Assembly: GCF_902170565.1 (NCBI RefSeq)
Contig: NZ_CABHXX010000005.1
Coordinates: forward strand, 1 to 64,000
Origin: Yersinia thracica
Lineage (GTDB): Bacteria > Pseudomonadota > Gammaproteobacteria > Enterobacterales > Enterobacteriaceae
Length of the DNA: 64,000 nt
Reading direction: 5' to 3'
The notes below the pieces were generated by a model that worked only from the letters and a program-made list of their open reading frames with translations, was not told the origin of the DNA and ran no database searches. Of the stretch, positions 47,364 through 56,129 are shown piece by piece. Position 1 is the stretch's first letter. Every line of letters starts with the position of its first letter. The translations under genes were made by a program, and so were the position numbers.

Positions 47364-49097
47364 ATGTCGATAGCCCCTTATCTTGCCGCCGCCATTCAGT
47401 TTGAACCCCTCATGTTTGCCAAAGAGGCAAATTTGCAGCAGTTATTGGCATTGGTAGAACAGGCGGCACAAAAAGGTGCTCGTCTGATTACCACCCCCGA
47501 AATGGCCACCACCGGCTACTGTTGGTTTGACCGACAGGAAATCGCGCCAATGGTCGAAACCGTCCCCGGCGAAAGCACCGCCCGGTTTACGGAATTAGCC
47601 CAACGTTATCAATGCTATATCGTGTTAGGCATGCCGGAGGTAGACCCGCAAACCGCCCTGTATTACAACAGTGCGGTACTCATCGGGCCGCAAGGGGTCA
47701 TTGGCTGTCATCGCAAAAGTCACCCGTATATTTCAGAACCTAAATGGGCCGCCGCAGGGGATGTCGGGCATCAAGTGTTTGAGACGCCGCTGGGGCGGAT
47801 TGGCATGTTGGTCTGTATGGATATTCATTTTCCCGAAACCGCCCGCTTGCTGGCGCTGGATGACGCTGATGTGATTTGCCATATCAGCAATTGGCTGGCG
47901 GAGCGCACACCCGCCCCTTACTGGATCAGCCGGGCCATGGAAAATGGCTGCTATTTATTAGAAAGCAACCGCTGGGGGCGAGAGCGCGGAGTCCAATTTA
48001 GCGGCGGCAGCTGCATTATTGAACCTGATGGCAACATTGCGGCGGTGGTGGATGACGGCAACGGAATAGCTTATGCCGAAGTTGATATCAGCCGCAGCCG
48101 CCAGCGCCAGGTATTGGGCGAGTTAGTGTTTGAGCAGCGCCGCCCTGACTATTATCACTCATTATTAAGTGACAGTTTTTTGTGGAATCCGCAGGATTTC
48201 TTTGGGCTTTACGGGCAACAGCCTTTGCCTGCGGGCAAACAGAGCCGCATCACGGTGGCGCAGTTCTGCTCGACTGAACAGGTAGAGGACAATCTGGCGA
48301 CCATTACCGCCATGACAGAAAACGCCGTTTTACAACAAGGTAGCGAACTAATTGTCTTCCCGGAATTAGCCCTGACCGGCTATCACGCCGGCGCGGCTGA
48401 TGCTCAAACACTAGAAAGCCCAGCCGTGCAGGCGCTAGCTCGCCTGGCGATGAAATTGCGGGTGTATCTGGTGGTGGGAATGGTCGAAAAACAGCAGGAT
48501 AAAAACTACAACACACAAGTTTTGTTTGGGCCAGAGGGAATAGTCGGCACTTATCGGCAAATTCATCTTTCCCAACAAAATCAACAGTGGGCCAGCGCAG
48601 GGGAACACTGGCGGGTGTTTGATACCGCGCTCGGCAGAGTCGGATTGCTATTGGGCCATGATGCACTGCTACCCGAATCAGCGCGCATTTTGGCCCTGAT
48701 GGGTTGCGATATTATCGCCTGCTCCGCCGCCCTGCCGGCCGGTTTTACCGCCGCGCATAAGGGCAGTGCTGTGGTGCAGAATTACCCCATTCCGACTGGA
48801 GCCGACCCGCTGCACTGGCACTTATTCAGAACCCGCGCAGGGGAAAATAATCTTTATCTGGCCTTTGCTAATGCCGTCGATGACATCAATGAGCGCGGAG
48901 GATATAGCGGAGTATTCGGGCCAGAAACCTTTACTTTTCCACGGCTTGAGCGACTGCTTTGGCAAGAAACACAAGCCGTCACACAGACAATTGATACTCG
49001 CTCACTCGCGGGCAGCCCCTATCCTACCAATGTGGTGCGCCGTAAAGATTTGGTCGCCATGCGCCAGCCCCATCACTATAAACCGCTGCTGAATTAA
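47364..49097 (+). CDS. Tandem nitrilase-superfamily protein; second domain lacks catalytic residues
   Basis: This 577-residue protein consists of two carbon-nitrogen hydrolase domains. Domain 1 (about 5-265) has the complete triad Glu46 (TTPEMATTGY), Lys118 (CHRKSHPY) and Cys151 (LVCMDIHFPE). Domain 2 (about 294-570) keeps Glu334 (VFPELALTGY) but has Gln399 (YRQIHL) instead of Lys and Gly431 (LLLGHDALLPE) instead of Cys. It is therefore predicted to be inactive. Domain 1 probably hydrolyses an amide or nitrile. GAGGA precedes the ATG at 47364; the gene follows amiR by 55 bp. The substrate is not known. Domain 2 may be a regulatory or structural partner. Confidence 0.85.
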   Translation: MSIAPYLAAAIQFEPLMFAKEANLQQLLALVEQAAQKGARLITTPEMATTGYCWFDRQEIAPMVETVPGESTARFTELAQRYQCYIVLGMPEVDPQTALYYNSAVLIGPQGVIGCHRKSHPYISEPKWAAAGDVGHQVFETPLGRIGMLVCMDIHFPETARLLALDDADVICHISNWLAERTPAPYWISRAMENGCYLLESNRWGRERGVQFSGGSCIIEPDGNIAAVVDDGNGIAYAEVDISRSRQRQVLGELVFEQRRPDYYHSLLSDSFLWNPQDFFGLYGQQPLPAGKQSRITVAQFCSTEQVEDNLATITAMTENAVLQQGSELIVFPELALTGYHAGAADAQTLESPAVQALARLAMKLRVYLVVGMVEKQQDKNYNTQVLFGPEGIVGTYRQIHLSQQNQQWASAGEHWRVFDTALGRVGLLLGHDALLPESARILALMGCDIIACSAALPAGFTAAHKGSAVVQNYPIPTGADPLHWHLFRTRAGENNLYLAFANAVDDINERGGYSGVFGPETFTFPRLERLLWQETQAVTQTIDTRSLAGSPYPTNVVRRKDLVAMRQPHHYKPLLN

Positions 49098-49158
49098 CCC
49101 CCTTTTCCTGACAACTCTCGGCTAATTCTCGCTGGGAGTTGTTCTGCAATAAACCTTA

Positions 49159-49518
49159 TTTGCACATATGTGCAAAACCCACCCTATCACGCAAAATAAA
49201 AATGTGATCGGAATCGAATATTTGTTCGGAATAAAGCAGGATGACACAAAAACCGCTTTTCCAATTATTTAATATAAATCATATCATTAAAGATAATTGC
49301 ACAGGTGTGCGATATCTGAAGTTAATTTAAATATGATAATGAGTGGATTATTGCACAGTTGTAATGAGATTCATTATTTTGTGCTTTTGACTTAAAAAAT
49401 AGAAAGTGATTATATCAGGTCATAGATAACTTAATGACATCTGCACAAATGTGCAAGAGGCTGAAATGGAAAAGAGCGATGATCTGCGCCTGATGGTGAA
49501 AGTTGCACAAATGTATTA
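49159..49518 (+). promoter_or_regulatory. Cluster of SorC-type operators before sorC
   Basis: The motif TTGCACA-N2-TGTGCAA or close variants occurs at 49159-49176 (TTTGCACATATGTGCAAA, perfect palindrome), 49297-49312, 49351-49366 and 49441-49456. A weaker copy lies at 49503-49518 inside the sorC reading frame. The 49098-49465 gap has no gene. SorC is the obvious binding protein; both autoregulation and control of the operon are likely. Confidence 0.7.
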
Positions 49519-50425
49519 TGAGCAAAATTTCACACAAGCTGAGATAGCGCGGGCGCTGGGAATTTACCGCACCAGCATCAGCCGAATGCTGAAAAAAGTA
49601 CGCGAACAAGGCATTGTCACTATTTCAATCAACTATAACTATAACGAAAATTTGTTGTTGGAACAGCAGTTGAAATCGCGCTTTAAATTACGTGAGGCAA
49701 TTGTTGTTTCTTGCGAACAGGACTCATCGCCAGAAAATCAACTAATACTGATGGCAAAACAGTGCAGCGCATTACTGAATAGAATTATTGAAAATGGCGA
49801 TATTCTGGGCTTCTCCTGGGGCAGCGCGATTGCCACACTGGTTGAGCAAATGGATACCTCGCCGGTATCGCGCCAATTAACCTGTATTCCTATGGTTGGC
49901 GGCCCTTCAGGTAAATTAGAAAGCCGCTTTCATGTCAATACGCTGGTCTACAGCGCCGCCATGAAATTAAAAGGCGAGTCATTGTTGATCGATTTCCCGG
50001 CCATTCTGGAAAAGAGTGTTATCCGTGATGGTATTGTGCAATCTCAGCATTATCAGGCTATTGCCGATTATTGGCAGCGGTTGGATATCGCTATATTTGG
50101 CATTGGTTCACCCAATATTTCAGGGAATTCCACCTGGCGCGCTTTTTATGGTAGTGATGTTATTGACCACTTTAATGACCGGCAGGTTGCCGGAGATATC
50201 TGCTCGCGTTTTTATGATTTACAGGGTAACCCGGTTGAAACCACTATCTCGGATAAAACCATTACTATTCAATTAGACAAAATTAAGAAAGCCCGTTATT
50301 CCATTGGAATTGCGCACTCTCACGATAAAATCAGCGGGATCATCGGCGCGATTAAAGGAAAATATATTAATAGCTTGGTGACCACCAAAGAAACTGCCGA
50401 GGAGATATTAAAACTCACGGCATAA
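49466..50425 (+). CDS. sorC: Sorbose operon regulator SorC
   Basis: A 319-residue SorC/DeoR-type regulator with an N-terminal helix-turn-helix (YEQNFTQAEIARALGIYRTSISRML, about 17-40) and a large sugar-phosphate-binding domain (about 60-319, GDILGFSWGSAIATLV, FGIGSP). SorC of Klebsiella is both activator and repressor of the sorbose genes. The start at 49466 (MEKSDD) follows AGAGG. Confidence 0.93.
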   Translation: MEKSDDLRLMVKVAQMYYEQNFTQAEIARALGIYRTSISRMLKKVREQGIVTISINYNYNENLLLEQQLKSRFKLREAIVVSCEQDSSPENQLILMAKQCSALLNRIIENGDILGFSWGSAIATLVEQMDTSPVSRQLTCIPMVGGPSGKLESRFHVNTLVYSAAMKLKGESLLIDFPAILEKSVIRDGIVQSQHYQAIADYWQRLDIAIFGIGSPNISGNSTWRAFYGSDVIDHFNDRQVAGDICSRFYDLQGNPVETTISDKTITIQLDKIKKARYSIGIAHSHDKISGIIGAIKGKYINSLVTTKETAEEILKLTA

Positions 50426-50545
50426 TTTATTCATTAATAATGAAAGTGGGGTTAACTCCCCCTTAAAACCTAAAGACCCTTTAACAAATCATACTTTCGG
50501 TATGTGGCCGAGTATTATCCAAAATTAGATAGACAGGGAAATTTC

Positions 50546-51352
50546 ATGAGCGATTGGCTAAATTTAAAAGATAAAGTGGTTATTGTCACCGGTGGTGCGT
50601 CAGGTATTGGTTATGCCATTGTAGAAGAATTACTGGCGGCAGGAGCCAAGGTTCAATTAGCTGATGTTAATCCACTTGAGGGTGATATTAAAAACAATCC
50701 ACAGTTGAATTTTATTCAGCTGGATATTTCTGACCGCACCAGCGTACAAGCAGCAATAGATAATATTTTGACTCAACACGGGCATATTGATGCGCTGGTC
50801 AACAATGCGGGGATTAATCTCCCACGACTGTTAGTCGATCCCAAGCAAAGTCATAGTCAATATGAACTGAAAGATAATGAATTTGAAAAAATGGTTAATG
50901 TGAATCAGAAAGGGGTCTATCTGATGTCACAAGCTGTAGCACGCAATATGATAGAAAATAAAAACGGCGTCATTATTAACCTCACCTCAGAAAGCGGATT
51001 GGAAGGTTCAGAAGGCCAAAGTTGCTATGCCGCGACTAAAGCCGCGCTATACAGCTTTACCCGCTCATGGGCCAAAGAACTGGGGAAATACGGCATCCGT
51101 GTGGTAGGTGTCGCACCCGGCATTTTAGAAAAAACCGGTTTGCGCACTCTCGATTATGAAGAAGCTCTGGCCTACACCCGCAATATCACCGTTGAACAAT
51201 TGCGCGACGGTTATACCAAGAATGCGATTCCAATTGGCCGTGCCGGGAAACTATCAGAAATTGCCGATTTCGTGACTTACCTATTATCCGAACGTGCCAG
51301 TTATATCACTGGTGTGACCTATAACATTGCCGGTGGCAAAACTCGCGGCTAA
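50546..51352 (+). CDS. sorD: Sorbitol-6-phosphate 2-dehydrogenase SorD
   Basis: A 268-residue short-chain dehydrogenase with the NAD-binding GGASGIG near 16, NNAG, and the Ser-Tyr-Lys triad including YAATKAAL. It oxidises D-glucitol-6-phosphate to fructose-6-phosphate. The start at 50546 (MSDWLNLKDK) follows GGGAA. It lies between sorC and the PTS genes, as in Klebsiella. Confidence 0.92.
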   Translation: MSDWLNLKDKVVIVTGGASGIGYAIVEELLAAGAKVQLADVNPLEGDIKNNPQLNFIQLDISDRTSVQAAIDNILTQHGHIDALVNNAGINLPRLLVDPKQSHSQYELKDNEFEKMVNVNQKGVYLMSQAVARNMIENKNGVIINLTSESGLEGSEGQSCYAATKAALYSFTRSWAKELGKYGIRVVGVAPGILEKTGLRTLDYEEALAYTRNITVEQLRDGYTKNAIPIGRAGKLSEIADFVTYLLSERASYITGVTYNIAGGKTRG

Positions 51353-51363
51353 TAGGAGGCATA

Positions 51364-51786
51364 ATGGTTAATGTCATTTTTTGTGCCCACGGTGACTTAG
51401 CAGTTTCAATGCTCAACTCGGTCAATATGGTGTATGGCGAAACACAAAATATTACCCCGTTGCTGTTTAACCGAGGTGAAAACGCCGAAGACTTAGTGAA
51501 GAAAATGCAGGATGTCATAGCAAAGAATAAAAATGATGCCTGGCTGATTGCGGTGGATTTACAAGGTGGTAGCCCTTATAACGCCGCCGCGCGACTGGCA
51601 TTCAGTGATAGCCGTATTCAGGTCATCAGTGGGTTATCTCTGCCCTTAGCACTGGAAATTGCCGATAACCAGCAAGTGATGGCGGCAGAAGAACTGACAG
51701 ACTATTTACTCGATATTGGCACCCAGTGCGTGCAGTCATTCCGACACCAACAAAATAGCGAAGAAGAAGAGGCTGACTTTATATGA
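51364..51786 (+). CDS. sorF: L-sorbose PTS enzyme IIA component SorF
   Basis: A 140-residue mannose-family EIIA with the phosphorylated His9 in IFCAHGDLA. It receives phosphate from HPr and passes it to SorB. TAGGAGG precedes the ATG. It overlaps sorB by 4 bp. Confidence 0.92.
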   Translation: MVNVIFCAHGDLAVSMLNSVNMVYGETQNITPLLFNRGENAEDLVKKMQDVIAKNKNDAWLIAVDLQGGSPYNAAARLAFSDSRIQVISGLSLPLALEIADNQQVMAAEELTDYLLDIGTQCVQSFRHQQNSEEEEADFI

Positions 51787-52274
51787 AAATCAATCTGGCA
51801 AGAATTGACGACCGGCTGATTCATGGTCAGGTCACCACGGTTTGGGCTAAAGAAGCCAAAGCCGGGCGTATTATTATTTGTAGCGACGAAGTTTATAACG
51901 ATGAAATCCGGAAAACATTATTAAAACAGGCGGCACCACCGGGAATTAAAGTGAATGTCGTGAACATTGAAAAAGCAGTGGCCGTTTACCACAACCCGAA
52001 TTATGTTAACGACACTGTTTTTTATTTATTTACCAATCCAAATGATGTTTTACGATTGGTGGATCAGGGTGTGAAAATTTCCGTCATTAATATTGGAGGC
52101 ATGGCCTTTAAACACGGAAAAACACAATTAACCAAGGCTGTATCAGTTGATCAAAGTGATATTAACGCCTTTTACGCATTAGCTGAACGCGGCGTTCATT
52201 TAGATTTACGGGTAGTCACTTCCGATCCTGACGTGGATGTGATTAAAAAATTACGCGAGTTGGAGTCTAAATAA
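51783..52274 (+). CDS. sorB: L-sorbose PTS enzyme IIB component SorB
   Basis: A 163-residue mannose-family EIIB with the active His15 in RIDDRLIHGQVTTVW. It phosphorylates sorbose taken up by SorA-SorM to sorbose-1-phosphate. It is followed by a 145-bp gap, in which no gene or terminator is seen. Confidence 0.92.
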   Translation: MKINLARIDDRLIHGQVTTVWAKEAKAGRIIICSDEVYNDEIRKTLLKQAAPPGIKVNVVNIEKAVAVYHNPNYVNDTVFYLFTNPNDVLRLVDQGVKISVINIGGMAFKHGKTQLTKAVSVDQSDINAFYALAERGVHLDLRVVTSDPDVDVIKKLRELESK

Positions 52275-52419
52275 CGGCACGTCAATTACCAGACAAATAA
52301 TAACTCAGGCTTTATTAAACATTTAAATCCGATTAATTAACCTGGGCAATGCAACTATTTAATTATAGTCAACGGCTATAGCAGTGATGACGGTGTTGTA
52401 TTGTCCAAAGGGGTCCACC

Positions 52420-53217
52420 ATGGAAATAAGTTTACTACAAATAATCTTAATCTTTATTTTCTCATGTATTGCCGGTATCGGCAGCGTGCTGGATGAATTC
52501 CAAACTCACCGACCATTAATTGCTTGCACCATTACTGGCTTGATTCTTGGCGATATGACCACTGGCGTTATCCTCGGCGGTACGCTGGAGTTAATCGCCC
52601 TGGGTTGGATGAATGTGGGTGCTGCGCAATCCCCTGATTCTGCGCTCGCCAGTATTATCGCCACCATTCTGGTGATTGTCGGTCATCAGAATATTGCCAC
52701 CGGGATCGCCATTGCCCTACCGGTAGCCGCTGCTGGCCAAGTATTAACCGTCTTTGCCCGCACCATCACTGTGGCGTTCCAGCACGCAGCTGATCGAGCC
52801 GCGGAAAAAGCTAATTTTGCCATGATTGATTTTATGCATGTGTCGGCATTACTGGTTCAGGCCATGAGAGTCGCCATTCCGGTATTGATCGTGTCTATCT
52901 TTGTCAGCGCCGATACCGTTAGTCATATGCTCAGTGCCATTCCAACGGTAGTGACCCATGGGTTGCAAATTGCGGGCGGATTTATCGTGGTGGTCGGCTA
53001 CGCCATGGTACTCAATATGATGGGCGTGAAATATCTTATGCCCTTCTTCTTCCTCGGTTTTATTGTCGGAGGTTATCTCGGTTTCAGCCTGCTCGCGTTC
53101 GGCGGCATCGGCCTGATTATTGCCTTGCTGTATATCCAGTTGAACCCGCTTTATCAGAAACCGGCAGCGCCTGTAGCCCAAGCCAGCCAAGCCAAACTTG
53201 ACGAATTAGAAGATTAG
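52420..53217 (+). CDS. sorA: L-sorbose PTS enzyme IIC component SorA
   Basis: A 265-residue membrane protein of the mannose-family EIIC type with GLILGDMTTGVILGGTLELIALG near 34-58 and about six to seven membrane segments. The start at 52420 (MEISLLQIIL) follows AAGGGG; a 12-codon extension lacks homology. Confidence 0.92.
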   Translation: MEISLLQIILIFIFSCIAGIGSVLDEFQTHRPLIACTITGLILGDMTTGVILGGTLELIALGWMNVGAAQSPDSALASIIATILVIVGHQNIATGIAIALPVAAAGQVLTVFARTITVAFQHAADRAAEKANFAMIDFMHVSALLVQAMRVAIPVLIVSIFVSADTVSHMLSAIPTVVTHGLQIAGGFIVVVGYAMVLNMMGVKYLMPFFFLGFIVGGYLGFSLLAFGGIGLIIALLYIQLNPLYQKPAAPVAQASQAKLDELED

Positions 53218-53228
53218 GAGACGCCGAC

Positions 53229-54059
53229 ATGACCACATTAAACAAACGATTAACCCGGTCTGATCTGTTTAAAATGTTTTTACGCAGTAATTTGCAACAG
53301 GCCTCTTTTAACTACGAACGTATTCACGGCCTGGGTTTCTGCTATGACATGGTGCCCGCAATTAAGCGCTTGTATCCATTGAAAGAAGACCAAATTGCCG
53401 CGTTAAAACGCCATTTAGTGTTCTTTAACACCACTCCCGCAGTTTGTGGGCCGGTGATTGGCGTCACCGCCGCGATGGAAGAAGCACGAGCCAATGGCGC
53501 TGATATTGATGAAGGGGCAATCAATAGCTTGAAAGTCGGGCTGATGGGGCCGCTGGCTGGGGTCGGTGACCCGCTGATTTGGGGGACTTTGCGCCCAATT
53601 ACAGCAGCTTTGGGAGCCTCGCTGGCACTGAATGGCAATGTGCTGGGGCCGATTCTGTTCTTCTTGTCCTTTAACTCTGTGCGCCTGGCGCTGAAATGGT
53701 TCGGACTGCAATACGGTTTCAATAAGGGCATCAATATCGTCAAAGATCTTGGCGGGAATTTGCTGCAAAAACTGACCGAGGGCGCATCTATTCTCGGCTT
53801 GTTTATCATGGGGGTATTGGTCACCAAATGGACCAGTATCAATGTGCCGCTGGTGATATCGAAGACACCAGGTCACGACGGCACCACTGTGACCATGACG
53901 GTGCAAAACATTCTGGATCAGCTTTGCCCGGGCTTGCTGGCGCTGGGGCTTACCCTGTTAATGATGCGTTTACTCAAACGCAAAATTAACCCTATCTGGC
54001 TCATCTTCTCCCTGTTTGGCCTCGGAATTTTAGGCTCATGGCTTGGTATTCTTTCCTGA
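53229..54059 (+). CDS. sorM: L-sorbose PTS enzyme IID component SorM
   Basis: A 276-residue mannose-family EIID membrane protein with NYERIHGLGFCYDM, LKVGLMGPLAGVGDPL and a hydrophobic C-terminus. It forms the sorbose channel with SorA. TAGGAG lies before the ATG, 11 bp after sorA. Confidence 0.92.
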   Translation: MTTLNKRLTRSDLFKMFLRSNLQQASFNYERIHGLGFCYDMVPAIKRLYPLKEDQIAALKRHLVFFNTTPAVCGPVIGVTAAMEEARANGADIDEGAINSLKVGLMGPLAGVGDPLIWGTLRPITAALGASLALNGNVLGPILFFLSFNSVRLALKWFGLQYGFNKGINIVKDLGGNLLQKLTEGASILGLFIMGVLVTKWTSINVPLVISKTPGHDGTTVTMTVQNILDQLCPGLLALGLTLLMMRLLKRKINPIWLIFSLFGLGILGSWLGILS

Positions 54060-54144
54060 TTAATGCCGGGAGGTTTTTTATTCGATTTGAAGTTTTTTAT
54101 TCGACCTGCTGTTTGATATTTAAAAATAATTGAGGTGGTTCCAA

Positions 54145-55395
54145 ATGAAAACTAAAGCACTGCGTTTATATGGTAAAAATGACCTGCGACTGGAAAGCTT
54201 CAACTTGCCGGAAATAGGCGATGATGAAATTTTGGCCACTGTCGTGACCGACAGTATTTGCCTCTCATCGTGGAAAGAAGCCAATTTGGGGGCTGACCAT
54301 AAAAAAGTGCCGGATAATGTGGCGGAAAATCCGATTATTATTGGCCATGAGTTTTGCGGCAATATCCTGCAAGTCGGTAAGAAATGGCAGCATAAATTCA
54401 AGCCCGGCAGCCGTTATGTGATTCAGGCTAATCTGCAATTACCCGACCGCCCGGATTGCCCCGGCTATTCTTTCCCTTATGTCGGCGGTGAAGCCACTCA
54501 TGTGGTTATTCCCAATGAAGTTATGGAGCAAGATTGCTTGCTGCCATATGAAGGTGAAAGTTATTTTGAAGGTTCATTCGTAGAGCCACTGTCTTGCGTT
54601 ATCGGCGCATTTAATGCCAATTACCACCTGGTTCCCGGCACTTATCAACATAAAATGGGGATCAAACCCGGCGGTAATGTATTAATTCTGGGGGGCACCG
54701 GCCCAATGGGGTTATTAGCCATTGATTACGCGTTGCATGGGCCAGTTAATCCGCAATTATTGGTTATTACCGACCGTCACCAGCAAAAACTGGATTATGC
54801 CGCCCGCTTGTATCCGAGCGAGCCGCAGACTCAAGTACATTATCTTAATACCAAACAAACTGATGATCAGTTTGAACGTTTAATGGCACTGACGGAGGGC
54901 AAAGGTTATGACGATATCTTCGTTTTCGTCCCTTCAGCTGAATTAGTCACATTAGCTTCGAGCTTATTAGCACCGGATGGCTGCTTTAATTTCTTTGCTG
55001 GTCCACAGGATAAGAATTTTATGGCGTCGGTTAATTTCTACGACCTCCATTATTCCTTTACCCATTATGTCGGCACCTCAGGGGGCAATACCGAAGACAT
55101 GCGCGAAGCCGTGAAGTTAATTGAAGCGAAGAAAGTCAATGCCGGCAAAGTGGTATCCCACATTCTTGGGCTAAATGATGCTGCGGAAACCACCTTGAAT
55201 TTGCCGCAAATTATCGGCGGTAAAAAGTTGGTATATACCGGTAAGAATATGCCGCTAACCTCATTAAGTGAATTGATGAGCACCGAACAAGATTCGCCGT
55301 TACTACAGGAATTACAAGTCATTTTGCGCAAAACTGATGGGTTGTGGTCAAAGGCAGCAGAAGATTTTGTGTTGGCACACGCCCAAGAGATTTAA
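54145..55395 (+). CDS. sorE: L-sorbose-1-phosphate reductase SorE
   Basis: A 416-residue zinc-type alcohol dehydrogenase family enzyme that reduces L-sorbose-1-phosphate to D-glucitol-6-phosphate, the substrate of SorD. GHEFCGNI near 60 and the Rossmann GGTGPMGLLAIDY near 180 are present. The start at 54145 (MKTKALRLYG) follows GAGGTGG. Last gene of sorCDFBAME. Confidence 0.92.
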   Translation: MKTKALRLYGKNDLRLESFNLPEIGDDEILATVVTDSICLSSWKEANLGADHKKVPDNVAENPIIIGHEFCGNILQVGKKWQHKFKPGSRYVIQANLQLPDRPDCPGYSFPYVGGEATHVVIPNEVMEQDCLLPYEGESYFEGSFVEPLSCVIGAFNANYHLVPGTYQHKMGIKPGGNVLILGGTGPMGLLAIDYALHGPVNPQLLVITDRHQQKLDYAARLYPSEPQTQVHYLNTKQTDDQFERLMALTEGKGYDDIFVFVPSAELVTLASSLLAPDGCFNFFAGPQDKNFMASVNFYDLHYSFTHYVGTSGGNTEDMREAVKLIEAKKVNAGKVVSHILGLNDAAETTLNLPQIIGGKKLVYTGKNMPLTSLSELMSTEQDSPLLQELQVILRKTDGLWSKAAEDFVLAHAQEI

Positions 55396-55405
55396 CCTGC
55401 TCATC

Positions 55406-55433
55406 GAGGGCGGTGAATATGATAACCGCCCTC
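55406..55433. terminator. Hairpin between sorE and the ArsR-type gene
   Basis: GAGGGCGGT and ACCGCCCTC form a perfect 9-bp stem with a 10-nt loop between convergent genes. There is no T-run on either side. Confidence 0.6.
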
Positions 55434-55436
55434 AAC

Positions 55437-55784
55437 TCACTCTCCCGGTAGATGTTTTGCCGTCGACTCATCGGTAGTCGCATCATTGGCTACCGCATTG
55501 AGCAACACATCCAATAAGCCGGGGAAGCGGGCATCAATATCATCGCGCCGCAGTGATAACAAACTCTCGCGCCCGCTAGGCCGTTGCCAGATAACACCAC
55601 TTTCCCGCAATACGCGCCAATGATGGGTTAAGGTCGATTTAGACAGCCCGTGCACCAGAGTGCCACAGGCATGTTCCCCCCCCGCCGCCAGCCTACGCAC
55701 CACAGCCAACCGCAGTGGATTACCTAAAGCCGTCAGCACATTTTCCAACCGAATCTGCTCACGCTCAGGATGATTCGCAATCAT
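55437..55784 (-). CDS. ArsR-family transcriptional regulator
   Basis: A 115-residue winged-helix regulator with the recognition region LSKSTLTHHWRVLRESGVIW (about 47-66). One Cys (GEHACGTLV) lies just before it, but no clear metal-binding CxC motif is present, so it may not sense metals. The start at 55784 (MIANHPERE) follows AGGA; an extension of over 50 codons has no homology. It is divergent from the EF-G gene, with a palindrome between them. Confidence 0.8.
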   Translation of the reverse strand: MIANHPEREQIRLENVLTALGNPLRLAVVRRLAAGGEHACGTLVHGLSKSTLTHHWRVLRESGVIWQRPSGRESLLSLRRDDIDARFPGLLDVLLNAVANDATTDESTAKHLPGE

Positions 55785-56129
55785 AGTGTTCCTATAAAAT
55801 AAGTAGCAATCCGCAGGAAAATCTCCCGTCAAACTGCCGGGTTCGGCCATATCAAGTGGCCCTTGGCGGGCGGCAATATAGCCTATACTCCATCTTGGCC
55901 CTACTAATAATTCTAGTGCAATGATGAAAACCCCCTCAACCATTGCCCACCACTATTATTGCACAGTTTCAGAACAAATAATTAAATTGTACGTGTATAT
56001 TCGTACAATGGGGCTATACTAATGGCGATCAAGAAATCATTAGCAGCAATACTGAACATAAGCCAACAACTTCCCGGTAGGGCATAAAACCGCCCACCCC
56101 GAAATTGCCATCATCTTTAAGGACTTAAT
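55785..56129. other. Divergent promoter region between the ArsR-type gene and fusA2
   Basis: This 345-bp gap contains no gene that I can support. Its main feature is the palindrome at 55986-56009. The ArsR-type gene start lies about 200 bp to one side and fusA2 120 bp to the other. Confidence 0.5.
55986..56009. promoter_or_regulatory. Perfect inverted repeat, likely ArsR-type operator
   Basis: ATTGTACG and CGTACAAT flank an 8-bp A/T-rich centre. Size and symmetry suit a dimeric winged-helix regulator. It lies about 120 bp before fusA2, closer to that promoter. Confidence 0.6.
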
